A stretch of 64,000 nt of DNA, taken from contig JAFAYQ010000036.1 in the NCBI GenBank assembly GCA_019240215.1, positions 1-64,000 of the forward strand, given 5' to 3'. This document shows, piece after piece, positions 8,208 to 19,341 of this stretch; the stretch's first letter is position 1; every line of letters begins with the position of its first letter. Below the pieces are notes generated by a model, which worked only from the letters and a program-made list of their open reading frames with translations, searched no databases and had not been told where the DNA came from. A program made the translations under genes and the position numbers. The stretch is from Actinomycetota bacterium. Lineage in GTDB: Bacteria; Actinomycetota; Actinomycetes; Streptosporangiales; Streptosporangiaceae.

Positions 8208-9962
8208 ATGGCGGAGCTGACAATCCGGCCGGAAGAAATCCGGGACGCTCTGGCGCGCTTCGTCGAAGCGTATGAGCCGGAGTCTGCCTCCCTGGAGGAG
8301 GTAGGCACGGTCGTCGAATGTGGCGACGGCATCGCACGGGTCGAGGGCCTGCCCTCGGCCATGGCCAACGAACTGCTCGAATTCGAGGACGGCACCCGCG
8401 GCCTGGCGCTGAACCTGGACGTCCGCGAGATCGGTGTCGTCGTCCTCGGCGACTTTAGCAAGATCGAGGAGGGCCAGCAGGTCCGCCGGACCGGAGAGAT
8501 CCTCTCGGTCCCGGTCGGGGACAGCTTCCTCGGCCGCGTGGTCGACCCGCTGGGCAACCCGCTGGACGGCAAGGGCGAGATCGCCGACACCGAGCTGCGG
8601 CTGCTGGAGACCCAGGCCCCCTCGGTGGTCGAGCGCCAGTCGGTGACCGAGCCGCTGCAGACCGGTATCAAGGCCATCGACGCGATGACCGCGATCGGCC
8701 GGGGCCAGCGGCAGCTGATCATCGGCGACCGGCAGACCGGTAAGACCGCGATCGCGATCGACACGATCATCAACCAGCGGTCGAACTGGGAGTCCGGCGA
8801 CCCCGAGAAGCAGGTCCGCTGCGTCTACGTGGCGATCGGCCAGAAGGGCTCCAACATCGCCTCGATCCGGCAGTCGCTGGAAGAGGCGGGCGCGCTGGAG
8901 TACACCACGATCGTCGCCTCGCCCGCGTCGGACCCGTCCGGCTTCAAGTACATCGCGCCCTACACCGGCTCGGCCATCGGCCAGCACTGGATGTACAAGG
9001 GCCAGCACGCGCTGATCGTGTTCGACGACCTGTCCAAGCAGGCCGAGGCCTACCGTGCGATCTCGCTGCTGCTGCGCCGCCCGCCGGGCCGTGAGGCCTA
9101 CCCGGGCGACGTCTTCTACCTGCACTCCCGGCTGCTGGAGCGCTGCGCGAAGCTGTCCGACGAGCTCGGCGGCGGGTCGCTGACCGGCCTGCCGATCGTC
9201 GAGACCAAGGCCAACGACATCTCGGCCTACATCCCGACCAACGTCATCTCGATCACCGACGGCCAGATCTTCCTGGAGACCGACCTGTTCAACTCCGGTG
9301 TCCGCCCGGCCATCAACGTCGGCCGGTCGGTGTCCCGGGTCGGCGGCGCCGCCCAGGTCCGGGCGATGAAGAAGGTGGCCGGCACGCTGCGGCTGTCGCT
9401 GTCCCAGTACCGCGACCTGGAGTCGTTCGCGGCGTTCGCGTCCGACCTCGACGCCGCCTCCCGGGCCCAGCTGGACCGCGGCGCCCGCCTGGTCGAGCTG
9501 CTCAAGCAGCCCCAGTACAACCCGTTCCCGGTCGAGAACGAGGTCGTGTCGATCTGGGCCGGCACCAACGGCTACCTGGACGACGTGCCGGTCGACGACG
9601 TGTCGCGGTTCGAGTCCGAGTTCCTGGACAGCCTCAAGCGCAACAACGCCGGCATCCTGGACGCGATCCGCGAGACCAACGACCTCAAGGACGAGACCGT
9701 CACCTCGCTCAAGGACGCGATCGACCAGTTCCGCCGCACGTTCGAGAAGAGCAACGGCGAGCTGCTGGTCAGCGAGGAGGCGGCCGACCCGCTGACGGCC
9801 GAGGAGACCGGCCAGGAGACCGTGAAGAAGTACAGCAACCAGCAGCCCCCCGAGGGCCCGGTCGACGCCAACAGCCCGACCGGCGGTGACCGCGGTCCCG
9901 ACGGCCCGGCCAGCGACAGCGGCTCGTCCGGTGACAGCGGCTCGTCCGGGGGGAACAGCTAA
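8208..9962 (+). CDS. atpA: ATP synthase F1 subunit alpha
   Basis: Non-catalytic nucleotide-binding subunit of the alpha3-beta3 hexamer. 584 residues from the ATG at 8208; a TTG at 8199 would add only three residues. The P-loop [11 protein letters not shown] and the ATP-synthase signature [13 protein letters not shown] are intact. After the conserved core the protein has a long extension (~45-50 residues) ending in acidic Gly/Ser repeats ([16 protein letters not shown]). Mycobacterial alpha also carries a C-terminal extension, which suppresses ATP hydrolysis, but with a basic tail. Confidence 0.97.
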   Translation: MAELTIRPEEIRDALARFVEAYEPESASLEEVGTVVECGDGIARVEGLPSAMANELLEFEDGTRGLALNLDVREIGVVVLGDFSKIEEGQQVRRTGEILSVPVGDSFLGRVVDPLGNPLDGKGEIADTELRLLETQAPSVVERQSVTEPLQTGIKAIDAMTAIGRGQRQLIIGDRQTGKTAIAIDTIINQRSNWESGDPEKQVRCVYVAIGQKGSNIASIRQSLEEAGALEYTTIVASPASDPSGFKYIAPYTGSAIGQHWMYKGQHALIVFDDLSKQAEAYRAISLLLRRPPGREAYPGDVFYLHSRLLERCAKLSDELGGGSLTGLPIVETKANDISAYIPTNVISITDGQIFLETDLFNSGVRPAINVGRSVSRVGGAAQVRAMKKVAGTLRLSLSQYRDLESFAAFASDLDAASRAQLDRGARLVELLKQPQYNPFPVENEVVSIWAGTNGYLDDVPVDDVSRFESEFLDSLKRNNAGILDAIRETNDLKDETVTSLKDAIDQFRRTFEKSNGELLVSEEAADPLTAEETGQETVKKYSNQQPPEGPVDANSPTGGDRGPDGPASDSGSSGDSGSSGGNS

Positions 9963-9964
9963 GC

Positions 9965-12727
<2,763 letters not shown>

Positions 12728-12739
12728 CGAGGGCCGGGA

Positions 12740-13189
12740 GTGGGGGACGCGCTGGCACTCGACGCCGCCTGGTTGTTCGCCGCGCTGCTGCTACTCCTGG
12801 TCCTGTTCGCCGTCGGTATCGCCGGCCGCCGCTACCTGCTCGAGCGCGGCGGCGGTACCGTCGACTGCGGCCTGCGCCGGGTCGCCGGTGAAGGCTCCTG
12901 GCGGCCGGGGGTCGCCTCCTATCAGGGCGACCAGCTCTACTGGTATCACCAGTTCAGCATCCTGCTGCGGCCCCAGGTCATCCTCGAGCGGCGGACGCTG
13001 ACCGTCGCCTCGCGGCGGATGGCCTCCCCGGCCGAGGGGGCCGCCCTCGGGACCGAGCTGTGCGTGGTCGAATGCAAGGTCGGCCCGGGCAGTAGCGTCG
13101 AGCTGGCCATGTCCGAGGCGGCGCTGACCGGCTTCCTGTCCTGGCTGGAAGCCGCCCCGCCCGGCTCCTACCTGGACCAGATCGCCTGA
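12740..13189 (+). CDS. DUF2550 membrane-anchored protein
   Basis: 149 residues: one N-terminal membrane helix (LFAALLLLLVLFAVGIAGRR) followed by a small soluble domain with GSWRPGVASYQGDQLYWY, characteristic of DUF2550. Proteins of this family commonly sit directly after atpC in actinobacteria; their function is unknown. GTG start 12 bp after the atpC stop, so it is probably the last gene of the operon. It faces pduO tail to tail with a 17-bp gap. Confidence 0.82.
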   Translation: MGDALALDAAWLFAALLLLLVLFAVGIAGRRYLLERGGGTVDCGLRRVAGEGSWRPGVASYQGDQLYWYHQFSILLRPQVILERRTLTVASRRMASPAEGAALGTELCVVECKVGPGSSVELAMSEAALTGFLSWLEAAPPGSYLDQIA

Positions 13190-13206
13190 GGCCGCCCCGC
13201 CTCCGG

Positions 13207-13821
13207 CTAGCGCTCGCCGCCGGGCTTCCAGAGCACGTCGCCGTGCCCGGTGTTGGCCACCCGGCCGAGGATGAACAGCAGGTCCGAGAGCCGGTTCAGG
13301 TAACGGGCGGTCAGCGGGTTCACCGTCTCCCCGTACTCGCCGTAGGCCGCCCAGGCGCTCCGCTCGGCCCGCCGGGTCACCACCCGGGCCGTGTGCAGCA
13401 ACGCGGCCGCGGGCGTCCCGCCCGGCAGCAGGAAGCTGCGCAGCACCGGCAGGCCCTCGTTGTACTGGTCGCAGGCTTTCTCCAGCGCCTCGATGTAACT
13501 CGCGTCGATCCGCAGCGGGGGATAGGGCGGGTTCTCGGAGATCGGGTTGGCCAGGTCGGCGCCCACGTCGAACAGTTCGTTCTGGACCCGGGCCAGCAGC
13601 GCGGTCAGCTCCGGCCCGAGCGGGCTCAGCTGTTCGAGCTGCCCGAGCGAGAGCGCCACCCCGATCGCGCAGTTGGCCTCCTCGACGTCGGCGTAGGCGG
13701 CCAGCCGGAGGTCGGTCTTGGCGGCCCGCGAGCCGTCCGCCAGCGCGGTGCGCCCGTCGTCGCCGGTCCTGGTGTAGATGCGGGACAGCACGACGGGCTC
13801 GTCTCTGCGGTTCGCTGGCAT
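13207..13821 (-). CDS. PduO-type cob(I)alamin adenosyltransferase
   Basis: Transfers the adenosyl group of ATP to cob(I)alamin to make coenzyme B12, used by methylmalonyl-CoA mutase among others. 204 residues, all-helical family. The ATP loop YTRTGDDGRTALADGSRAAK, the segment ARVVTRRAERSAWA and the C-terminal LNRLSDLLFILGRVAN match PduO. ATG start at 13821. A methylmalonyl-CoA epimerase is encoded 20 kb away in this window. No cobalamin riboswitch was recognised upstream. Confidence 0.93.
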   Translation of the reverse strand: MPANRRDEPVVLSRIYTRTGDDGRTALADGSRAAKTDLRLAAYADVEEANCAIGVALSLGQLEQLSPLGPELTALLARVQNELFDVGADLANPISENPPYPPLRIDASYIEALEKACDQYNEGLPVLRSFLLPGGTPAAALLHTARVVTRRAERSAWAAYGEYGETVNPLTARYLNRLSDLLFILGRVANTGHGDVLWKPGGER

Positions 13822-14041
13822 GCCTCCACCCTACGGTCGGTCCTGCGGCCGGTCGGGGCGCGGTCGGCGGCGCGGTCGGGGGCGCGGTCGGCGTGGGCGG
13901 GTTGTTCGCGCGCGTCCCAGCCTCGCGTAGAAGCGCCGAAAGCGTCCAGAATGACCGTTGCGATCACGTGGAGTAGCGGTGACGCCGTCCGATTTTGCGG
14001 GATTTTTCGGTCACGCATACGCAGCGAGACACGCCGGTATC

Positions 14042-14150
14042 AAAAAGTGATCAATAACTGACCTGCGGGTATTCACTTTCGCCGGGCGCTGTGGCAAGGT
14101 ATCCAACACGCAGGGTAAACAGTCAGGATCGAAAAGTGACTGATAACTCG
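14042..14150 (+). repeat. Two spaced copies of an AAAAGTGA...ATAACT motif
   Basis: AAAAAGTGATCAATAACTGA at 14042-14061 and GAAAAGTGACTGATAACTCG at 14131-14150 are related and 89 bp apart. A partial inverted copy (TTCACTTTC) lies near 14072. These A/T-rich motifs stand out in GC-rich DNA and could be protein-binding sites. Confidence 0.5.
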
Positions 14151-14180
14151 GTTGGTTTTCGGTCATAACCTGCGTCGGCT

Positions 14181-14214
14181 GACTGGCGCCGCTAACTGAT
14201 AGTAGCGACCAGTC
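14181..14214. other. Stem-loop in non-coding region
   Basis: GACTGG (14181-14186) pairs with CCAGTC (14209-14214), and CGCTA (14190-14194) pairs with TAGCG (14203-14207) around an 8-nt loop, with a small asymmetric internal bulge. Could be part of an RNA or the pduO leader. Confidence 0.4.
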
Positions 14215-14282
14215 GCCACCCGGGGCCCGATGAATCTCGGGGGCTCATCGGACCCCGGTGTTTCGGGGGAGCGCTCCCGGTC

Positions 14283-14333
14283 GGCTAGCCCGGCCGGGAG
14301 CCACCCCGTTCCCCGCCCGGTGGCTCTCTAGCC
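14283..14333. terminator. Nested inverted repeat, possible terminator
   Basis: GGCTAG (14283-14288) and GAGCCACC (14298-14305) pair with GGTGGCTC (14319-14326) and CTAGCC (14328-14333). No T-tract follows. It lies downstream of the leftward oxidase gene and may help end its transcript; other roles are possible. Confidence 0.35.
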
Positions 14334-14462
14334 CTTACGCCCCCCGCCTCGCGCGCCCCGCGCCCCGCGCCCCGCGCCCCGCGCCCGGTGTCCGCGACGC
14401 GCGCCTCTCACTCCCCAAGTCACACGCACCCCACGTGCCTCGGAACTGCGTCGATACTCCGA

Positions 14463-14507
14463 TTCGGGAAGACTTTTAGGCAGCATTTGTAAAAAAGTCT
14501 TCCCGAA
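14463..14507. repeat. Intergenic inverted repeat, copy 1
   Basis: Perfect 15-bp arms TTCGGGAAGACTTTT (14463-14477) and its complement (14493-14507) flank a 15-nt loop containing GCAGCATTTGTAA. Bases 14480-14507 are identical over 28 bp to 47952-47979, where the left arm is degraded. Both copies sit in non-coding gaps after stretches of C-rich DNA. Reads as a dispersed hairpin element or a conserved regulatory/terminator structure. Confidence 0.8.
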
Positions 14508-14816
14508 CCACGGGCCGCCGCCCACCCGGACCCCATCAGTCACCTGCGTCCCAGCGGCACCATTCACCTTAATCACACTGGTCTCGCTGCATTCCCGAGC
14601 ATCACCAGCCCCGCTCACCTCATGAGTACCCACCACCGTAACCTGGCACAACGCCCGGAAGCCCAGCGCCGCCCCCGGGTCACCAAGAACCCCCGGCTTA
14701 ACCCCGCAGCCCCGCAGCCCCGCAGCCAGGTTGAGATGGTCACCCGGCCGATGCGGGCGCCCGCGGCAGACCAGCATTCGGCTTATCGCGCTCCCACCCT
14801 TGTCAGGCAACGCGGG

Positions 14817-15782
14817 TCACCCCGCGACTTCCCCCACCAGCGCCGCCACGTCCTGCGCGCAACCCCACCCAACGGTGATCCCCGACCCCCCGTGCCCGTA
14901 GTTGTGCACCACCGGCACCGGCAGCAGCTCCCGGTCCAGCTCGACCCGCACCTCGGCCCGCCCCGGCCGCAGCCCGGCCAGGCTCTCGATCACCCGCACC
15001 CCCGCCAGCCCCGGAACAATATCGGCGCACCGCGCCAGGATCGCCGCCGTCTCCGCCGGATCGGGCTCGGTGTTCCAGTTTCCCTTCTCCAGCGTCCCGC
15101 CGAGGATGCAGTCCCGCGACCGCGGATGCACGTAAGCCCGCCCGCCCGGATGATTCTCATCGCGGACCGACAGGTCGAGCCCAGGGTTCTCGGTCCGCAC
15201 GATCTGCCCCCGCACCGGGTACATCGACGAGTCCCCGGCCAGCGCTCCGGCCGCCAGCCCGGCCGCGTTCACCACCACGTCCGGCCCCAGGTCGAGCACG
15301 TCATCGAGCGCCGTGACCCGCCGCTCGACCCGCGTCCCCCCGCCCCGCCGCACCTCGTCCGACAACCACGGCAGGTACACCGGCATCTCCACCAGCGGCA
15401 CCACGAACCGCAGCCCGCGCGGATACCCCGGCGGCAGCTCATCCCGGCGAGCGGCCCGCACGTCCCCCACCGGCCCGGCCCAGTCCGGCAACGGCGGCAA
15501 CGGATCCGGGTCATCCCGGTACAGCACCAGCGACTCGCGCATCACCACCCCCGGCACCCCGGCTCCCGCCGCCTCCGCGAGCACCTCGTACGTCACAGCA
15601 CCCCAGCGGGCGACCGCCGCGGCCGGCCCGGCCGCGGTCGGGAACCATACCGCCGCCGCTATCCAGGAGGTCGTCGTCTCGACCGGATCGCTGCTGACCA
15701 GGACGACCTCGTGCCCGGCGTCCTGCAGCATCCGCGCGCAGCCGAGCCCGCTGATCCCGGCCCCGACGATCACCACCCGCAC
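14817..15782 (-). CDS. D-amino-acid-oxidase-like FAD oxidoreductase
   Basis: 321 residues. The N-terminal Rossmann FAD motif VVIVGAGISGLGCARML, the substrate/FAD segment TTSWIAAAVWFP and the C-terminal HNYGHGGSGITVGWG are diagnostic of the D-amino acid oxidase family, which oxidises D-amino acids to keto acids, ammonia and H2O2. ATG start at 15782. The aldehyde dehydrogenase gene lies 25 bp upstream on the same strand, so they are probably co-transcribed. Confidence 0.9.
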   Translation of the reverse strand: MRVVIVGAGISGLGCARMLQDAGHEVVLVSSDPVETTTSWIAAAVWFPTAAGPAAAVARWGAVTYEVLAEAAGAGVPGVVMRESLVLYRDDPDPLPPLPDWAGPVGDVRAARRDELPPGYPRGLRFVVPLVEMPVYLPWLSDEVRRGGGTRVERRVTALDDVLDLGPDVVVNAAGLAAGALAGDSSMYPVRGQIVRTENPGLDLSVRDENHPGGRAYVHPRSRDCILGGTLEKGNWNTEPDPAETAAILARCADIVPGLAGVRVIESLAGLRPGRAEVRVELDRELLPVPVVHNYGHGGSGITVGWGCAQDVAALVGEVAG

Positions 15783-15807
15783 GCGCTACCCCCAGGAGGT
15801 CAGGAAC

Positions 15808-17334
15808 TCAGGACCGCGGCCGCCGCCGCCCGTGCAGGAACCGGACCAGCCCCAGCGTCCTGGCCACGTCCTTGTCCGTCCGCGCGAACGTCGTCACCGG
15901 CGCCGGCGACTTCATCCACTGGCTGGCGATCGACTTGGCCCGCGCGAACTCACGCAACCCGTCCGCCCCGTGGATACGCCCGAACCCGGACTCGCCCACG
16001 CCCCCGAACGGCAGCGCCGGCACCAGCATGAAGCTGACCACCGAGTTCACCGAGGCCGCCCCGGTCCGCAGCGCCCGCGCGGCCGCCACCGCCCGCCGCC
16101 GGCTGCCGGAGAAGATCGACGCGCCGAGCCCGTAGGCGCTGGCGTTGGCCAGCCGGATCCCTTCCTCCAGGCTGGCCACCCGCCGCACGGTGATGGTGGG
16201 ACCAAAAGTCTCTTCCCGCACCGCCGCCGCGTCTTCCGGCACGTCGGTGAGGATGACCGGCCGGACGTAACCCCCGTCGATCGCGTCCTCGACCGATTCG
16301 AGCGACGACGGCAGCGCCCGCCCGCCCCGCGCGACCGCGTCGGTCAGGTGCCGCCGGATCACCTCGATCTGCGACGGCATCGTCATCGGCCCGTAGGAGG
16401 CGCCGGCCTCGCTGCCCGGCCGCAGCGCCGTCACCCGCTCGGTCAGCTTGGCCAGGAACGTCTCGTAGACCGGGTCGGCCACGTACACCCGCTCGACCCC
16501 GATGCAGGTCTGGCCCGCGTTGGACAGGCCGCCCCAGGCGGCGGCGTCGGCGGCCGCGTTGAGGTCGGCGTCGGCGTCCACGATCAGCGCGTCCTTGCCC
16601 CCGCACTCGGCGATGACCGGGGTCAGGCGTTCGGCCGCGGCCGCCATGACCTTCCGGGCGGTGGCGGCCGAGCCGGTGAACGCCACCTTGTCCACCCCGC
16701 TGGTGGTCAGGGCCGCGCCGGTCCGGCCGTCCCCGGTCAGCAGCTGCAGCACCGGCTGCGGGGAGCCCCGGCCGGCCGTCTGCGCGAACGAGGCGACCAG
16801 CCATTCGCCGACCGCCGGGGTGAACTCGCTGGGCTTGAAGATGACCGCGTTCCCGGCCGCCAGCGCGTAGGCGATCGAGCCCATCGGGGTCAGCACCGGG
16901 TAGTTCCAGGGGCCGATCACGCCGATCACGCCGAGCGGCTGGTACTCGACGGTGGCGGACAGGTTGAGCGCCGCGACCCCGCTGAACACCCGGTGCGCCC
17001 CCAGCACCCGGTGCGCGTGCCTGGCGGCCCAGTCGATGTGCAGGATGGCCAGCACGATCTCGAGCCGGGCGTCGTCGGCGGGCTTGCCGGTCTCGTCGTG
17101 GACCAAGATCGCGAGCTCGTCGAGCTGGCGGGTCACCTGCGCCTTCCAGTCCAGCAGGCGGTTGCGCCGCTCCCGCCAGCCCAGCTCCGCCCACCAGCGG
17201 GACGCTTCCCGGGCCCGGCTGACCGCGGCCGCCGCCTGCTCGGGGCCGGCCACCGGGAACAGGCCGATGACCTGGCCGGTGGCCGGGTTCACCGTCTCGA
17301 ACGTGCCCGCGTCGGAGGTCTGGGAAGTTGTCAT
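15808..17334 (-). CDS. Aldehyde dehydrogenase family protein (succinate-semialdehyde dehydrogenase-like)
   Basis: NAD(P)-dependent oxidation of an aldehyde to an acid. 508 residues from the ATG at 17334; an in-frame ATG at 17385 would add 17 residues that do not look like the family. NAGQTCIGVERVYV holds the catalytic Cys, AECGGKDALIV the general-base Glu (usually ELGGK), and IGPWNYPVLTP is the cofactor-side motif. The ~30-residue C-terminal extension is basic. Sequence features are nearest to GabD2-like enzymes, but the substrate cannot be assigned. Confidence 0.9.
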   Translation of the reverse strand: MTTSQTSDAGTFETVNPATGQVIGLFPVAGPEQAAAAVSRAREASRWWAELGWRERRNRLLDWKAQVTRQLDELAILVHDETGKPADDARLEIVLAILHIDWAARHAHRVLGAHRVFSGVAALNLSATVEYQPLGVIGVIGPWNYPVLTPMGSIAYALAAGNAVIFKPSEFTPAVGEWLVASFAQTAGRGSPQPVLQLLTGDGRTGAALTTSGVDKVAFTGSAATARKVMAAAAERLTPVIAECGGKDALIVDADADLNAAADAAAWGGLSNAGQTCIGVERVYVADPVYETFLAKLTERVTALRPGSEAGASYGPMTMPSQIEVIRRHLTDAVARGGRALPSSLESVEDAIDGGYVRPVILTDVPEDAAAVREETFGPTITVRRVASLEEGIRLANASAYGLGASIFSGSRRRAVAAARALRTGAASVNSVVSFMLVPALPFGGVGESGFGRIHGADGLREFARAKSIASQWMKSPAPVTTFARTDKDVARTLGLVRFLHGRRRPRS

Positions 17335-17441
17335 GGGGCACCGCCATCCTGCCGAGGCCTGGGGTGTTAAGTAAATCACTGACACAAGGCCGCTAGCTAC
17401 CCGCCAGTAGCAAACGGCCGCCGACCACCGAGGGACCCATC

Positions 17442-18587
17442 GTGCCGACTCGCCCGTACGTGCTGATCAGCTGCGCCATGTCGGTGGACGGCCGGATCGA
17501 CGACACCGGCCCCGACCGGCTGCTGCTGTCCGGCCCGGCCGATCTCGCCCGGGTGGACGAGCTGCGGGCCAGCTGCGACGCGATCGTGGTAGGCGCCAGC
17601 ACGATCCGCCGGGACGACCCCCGGCTGCTGGTCCGCGACCCGGAGCTGCGCGTCCGCCGGCTGGCCACCGCCCGTCCCGAGCACCCGCTCCGGGTGACCT
17701 TGACCGGCACCGGTGACCTCGACCCGGCCGCCCGCTTCTTCGCCGCCCCGGCCGGCGCCCGGCGCCCCCTGGTCTACTGCGCCCGCCCGTCCGTCGCGGT
17801 CGCGACGGCCAGGTTGGGGACCCTGGCCGATGTCATCGACGCCGGTGCCCCCGCTTCTGTCCGCTTCATGCTTGCCGACCTTGCGGTAAAGGGGTGCGAC
17901 CGCGTTCTCGTCGAAGGTGGTGCGACGTTGCTCCGCGAGGTGCTGACCGGCGGCCTGGCTGACGAGCTGCGGCTGGCGGTGGCCCCGTTCTTCGTGGGGG
18001 AGGAGGGAGCCCCCCGGTTCGCCCTCCCCGGCCGGTACCCGGCGGGCCCGGCCAACCCGATGACGCTGGCCGAGGTCAGCCGGCTGGACGGGGTGGTGGC
18101 GCTGCGCTACCTGCTCGGCCCGGGCGGGCCCGACACGAGGTTCCTGCGGGCCGCGATCGAGCTGGCCCGCCAGTGCCCGCCGTCCGACACCGCGTTCGCG
18201 GTCGGCGCGATCGTGGTCTCGGCGGCCGGCGACATCATGGCCACCGGATTCTCCCGGGAGCAGCAGCCGCAGGACCACGCCGAGGAGGTGGCTCTGCGCA
18301 AGCTCGATCCGGCCGACCCGCGGCTGGCCACCGCCACGCTCTACAGCTCGCTGGTGCCGTGCGGGGCCCGCGCCTCCCGCCCGGTCACCTGCGTCCAGCA
18401 CATCCTCGCGGCCGGCCTCCCCCGGGTCGTGTTCGCCTGGGACGAGCCCCCGATCTTCACCGAGGGCGGCGGCGCCGATCAGCTCCGCGCGGCCGGAATC
18501 ACCGTGGTCGAGCTACCCGAGCTGGCGGGGGCGGCCGCCGGCGTCAACGCCCACCTGACCGGGCCAGCGCCTCGACCCCGGCGATGA
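17442..18587 (+). CDS. RibD-like fusion: reductase domain followed by deaminase domain
   Basis: 381 residues. The first ~225 form a dihydrofolate-reductase-like RibD C-terminal domain (PYVLISCAMSVDGRIDD, VVGASTIRRDDPRLLVRD, VEGGATLLREVL). Residues ~230-370 form a cytidine-deaminase-like domain with the zinc ligands HAE (DHAEEVAL) and PC...C (LVPCGARASRPVTCVQHIL). Canonical RibD has deaminase first, so the order is reversed, and the second zinc segment is looser than the usual PCxxxGxxPPC. Could act in riboflavin or another pteridine/pyrimidine-type pathway. GTG start at 17442 with GAGGGA upstream. Overlaps the TetR gene by 44 bp, tail to tail. Confidence 0.82.
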   Translation: MPTRPYVLISCAMSVDGRIDDTGPDRLLLSGPADLARVDELRASCDAIVVGASTIRRDDPRLLVRDPELRVRRLATARPEHPLRVTLTGTGDLDPAARFFAAPAGARRPLVYCARPSVAVATARLGTLADVIDAGAPASVRFMLADLAVKGCDRVLVEGGATLLREVLTGGLADELRLAVAPFFVGEEGAPRFALPGRYPAGPANPMTLAEVSRLDGVVALRYLLGPGGPDTRFLRAAIELARQCPPSDTAFAVGAIVVSAAGDIMATGFSREQQPQDHAEEVALRKLDPADPRLATATLYSSLVPCGARASRPVTCVQHILAAGLPRVVFAWDEPPIFTEGGGADQLRAAGITVVELPELAGAAAGVNAHLTGPAPRPRR

Positions 18588-19242
18588 ACAGGTCGATCCC
18601 GAACCGGTAGTGGAACTCGGCGTCGCCGGTGACGAAGGGGCCGGCGCACTCGACCAGGTGCGGGAACTTGTCGGCGGGCAGCATGGCGATCTGAATCTGC
18701 TTGCGCCGGAGCAGCTCGGCCCGTTCGGCGTCGTCCAGGCCGGGCTGGACCTCGGGCTCGAAGCCGGGCTCGCTCATGACCAGGGTGATCGCGGTCCACA
18801 TGCCGCCGCGGGTGATCTCGCTGGCCTCCTCGGGGGTGAAGCCCGCCTCGCGCAGCAGCCCGAGGGCGATCTCGGCCGCCCGCATCGAGCCCGGGCTCTC
18901 CTTTTTGTGCGAGAGCACCAGCTGGGCCCCGGACGGGTGCGCCCGCAGCACCCCGACCAGTGACTTCATGATCGCCCGGAGCTGGCCGGGCCACGGCGCC
19001 GACGGGTCGACGTCCAGGTCGACCTCGCCCCAGATGTGATCGCTGAGCCCGGTCAGCAGCTCGTCCTTGCTGCGGAAGTGCCAGTACAGCGCCATCGGGG
19101 TGACACCCAGCTCGGCGGCCAGCTTGCGGATCGTGAGGGCGTCCGCCCCGTCGCGGTCGGCCATCTCGAGCGCCCGGCTGACCACCGCGCTCTTGGAGAG
19201 CCGGGGCCGGTCGGGGGCTTCGGGGCCGGTTTTCGCTGCCAT
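18544..19242 (-). CDS. TetR-family repressor, probable controller of the adjacent MFS pump
   Basis: 232 residues from the ATG at 19242. The N-terminal helix-turn-helix reads ALTIRKLAAELGVTPMALYW, and the ligand-binding part resembles TetR_C-type domains. The gene is divergent from the MFS transporter and separated by ~100 bp holding several palindromes, the usual layout for autoregulated efflux control. Its 3' end overlaps the RibD-like gene by 44 bp. Confidence 0.9.
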   Translation of the reverse strand: MAAKTGPEAPDRPRLSKSAVVSRALEMADRDGADALTIRKLAAELGVTPMALYWHFRSKDELLTGLSDHIWGEVDLDVDPSAPWPGQLRAIMKSLVGVLRAHPSGAQLVLSHKKESPGSMRAAEIALGLLREAGFTPEEASEITRGGMWTAITLVMSEPGFEPEVQPGLDDAERAELLRRKQIQIAMLPADKFPHLVECAGPFVTGDAEFHYRFGIDLFIAGVEALARSGGR

Positions 19243-19253
19243 CGCTTGACAAC

Positions 19254-19305
19254 TATACATCGTATAAGGCAGCCTCTACAACGTACTTATACGGCGTACA
19301 TGTAC
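19254..19305. promoter_or_regulatory. TetR/MFS divergent promoter with palindromic operators
   Basis: TATACATCGTATA (19254-19266) is a perfect palindrome around a 3-nt centre. CGTATAAG (19261-19268) and CTTATACG (19286-19293) form an 8-bp inverted repeat, and GTACATGTAC (19296-19305) is a 10-bp palindrome. The segment is A/T-rich relative to its surroundings. A leftward -10 like TATAGT lies within it. Likely operators for the TetR protein. Confidence 0.6.
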
Positions 19306-19341
19306 AGCGGATAGATCCGCCGTACAGGAAGGCGGTGCCGA

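Larger units (their letters stand above)
13822..14816. other. ~1 kb structured non-coding region
   Basis: No credible gene. Features seen: an A/T-richer stretch 13980-14210 with two related motifs of the form AAAAGTGAYYRATAACT (near 14042 and 14131); a stem-loop at 14181-14214; nested inverted repeats at 14283-14333; five ~7-bp tandem units (CCCCGCG) at 14351-14387; and the inverted repeat at 14463-14507 that recurs at 47.9 kb. The pduO promoter should lie at its left end. The right end trails the oxidase gene, which also runs leftward. Confidence 0.6.

Noticed and set aside
13822-14250. Cobalamin riboswitch before pduO
   Set aside because: I looked for the B12-box type conserved sequence on the pduO strand and did not recognise it; the stem-loops present do not match the known layout.
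14351-14387. CRISPR-like array or VNTR
   Set aside because: Units are 7 bp with no spacers; it is a simple CCCCGCG tandem repeat. No CRISPR array was seen in the window.
14328-14810. Leftward 160-codon frame over the dispersed hairpin
   Set aside because: The only similarity it has (to a frame near 47.95 kb) comes from the shared inverted repeat, and the rest is Gly/Arg repeat translation.
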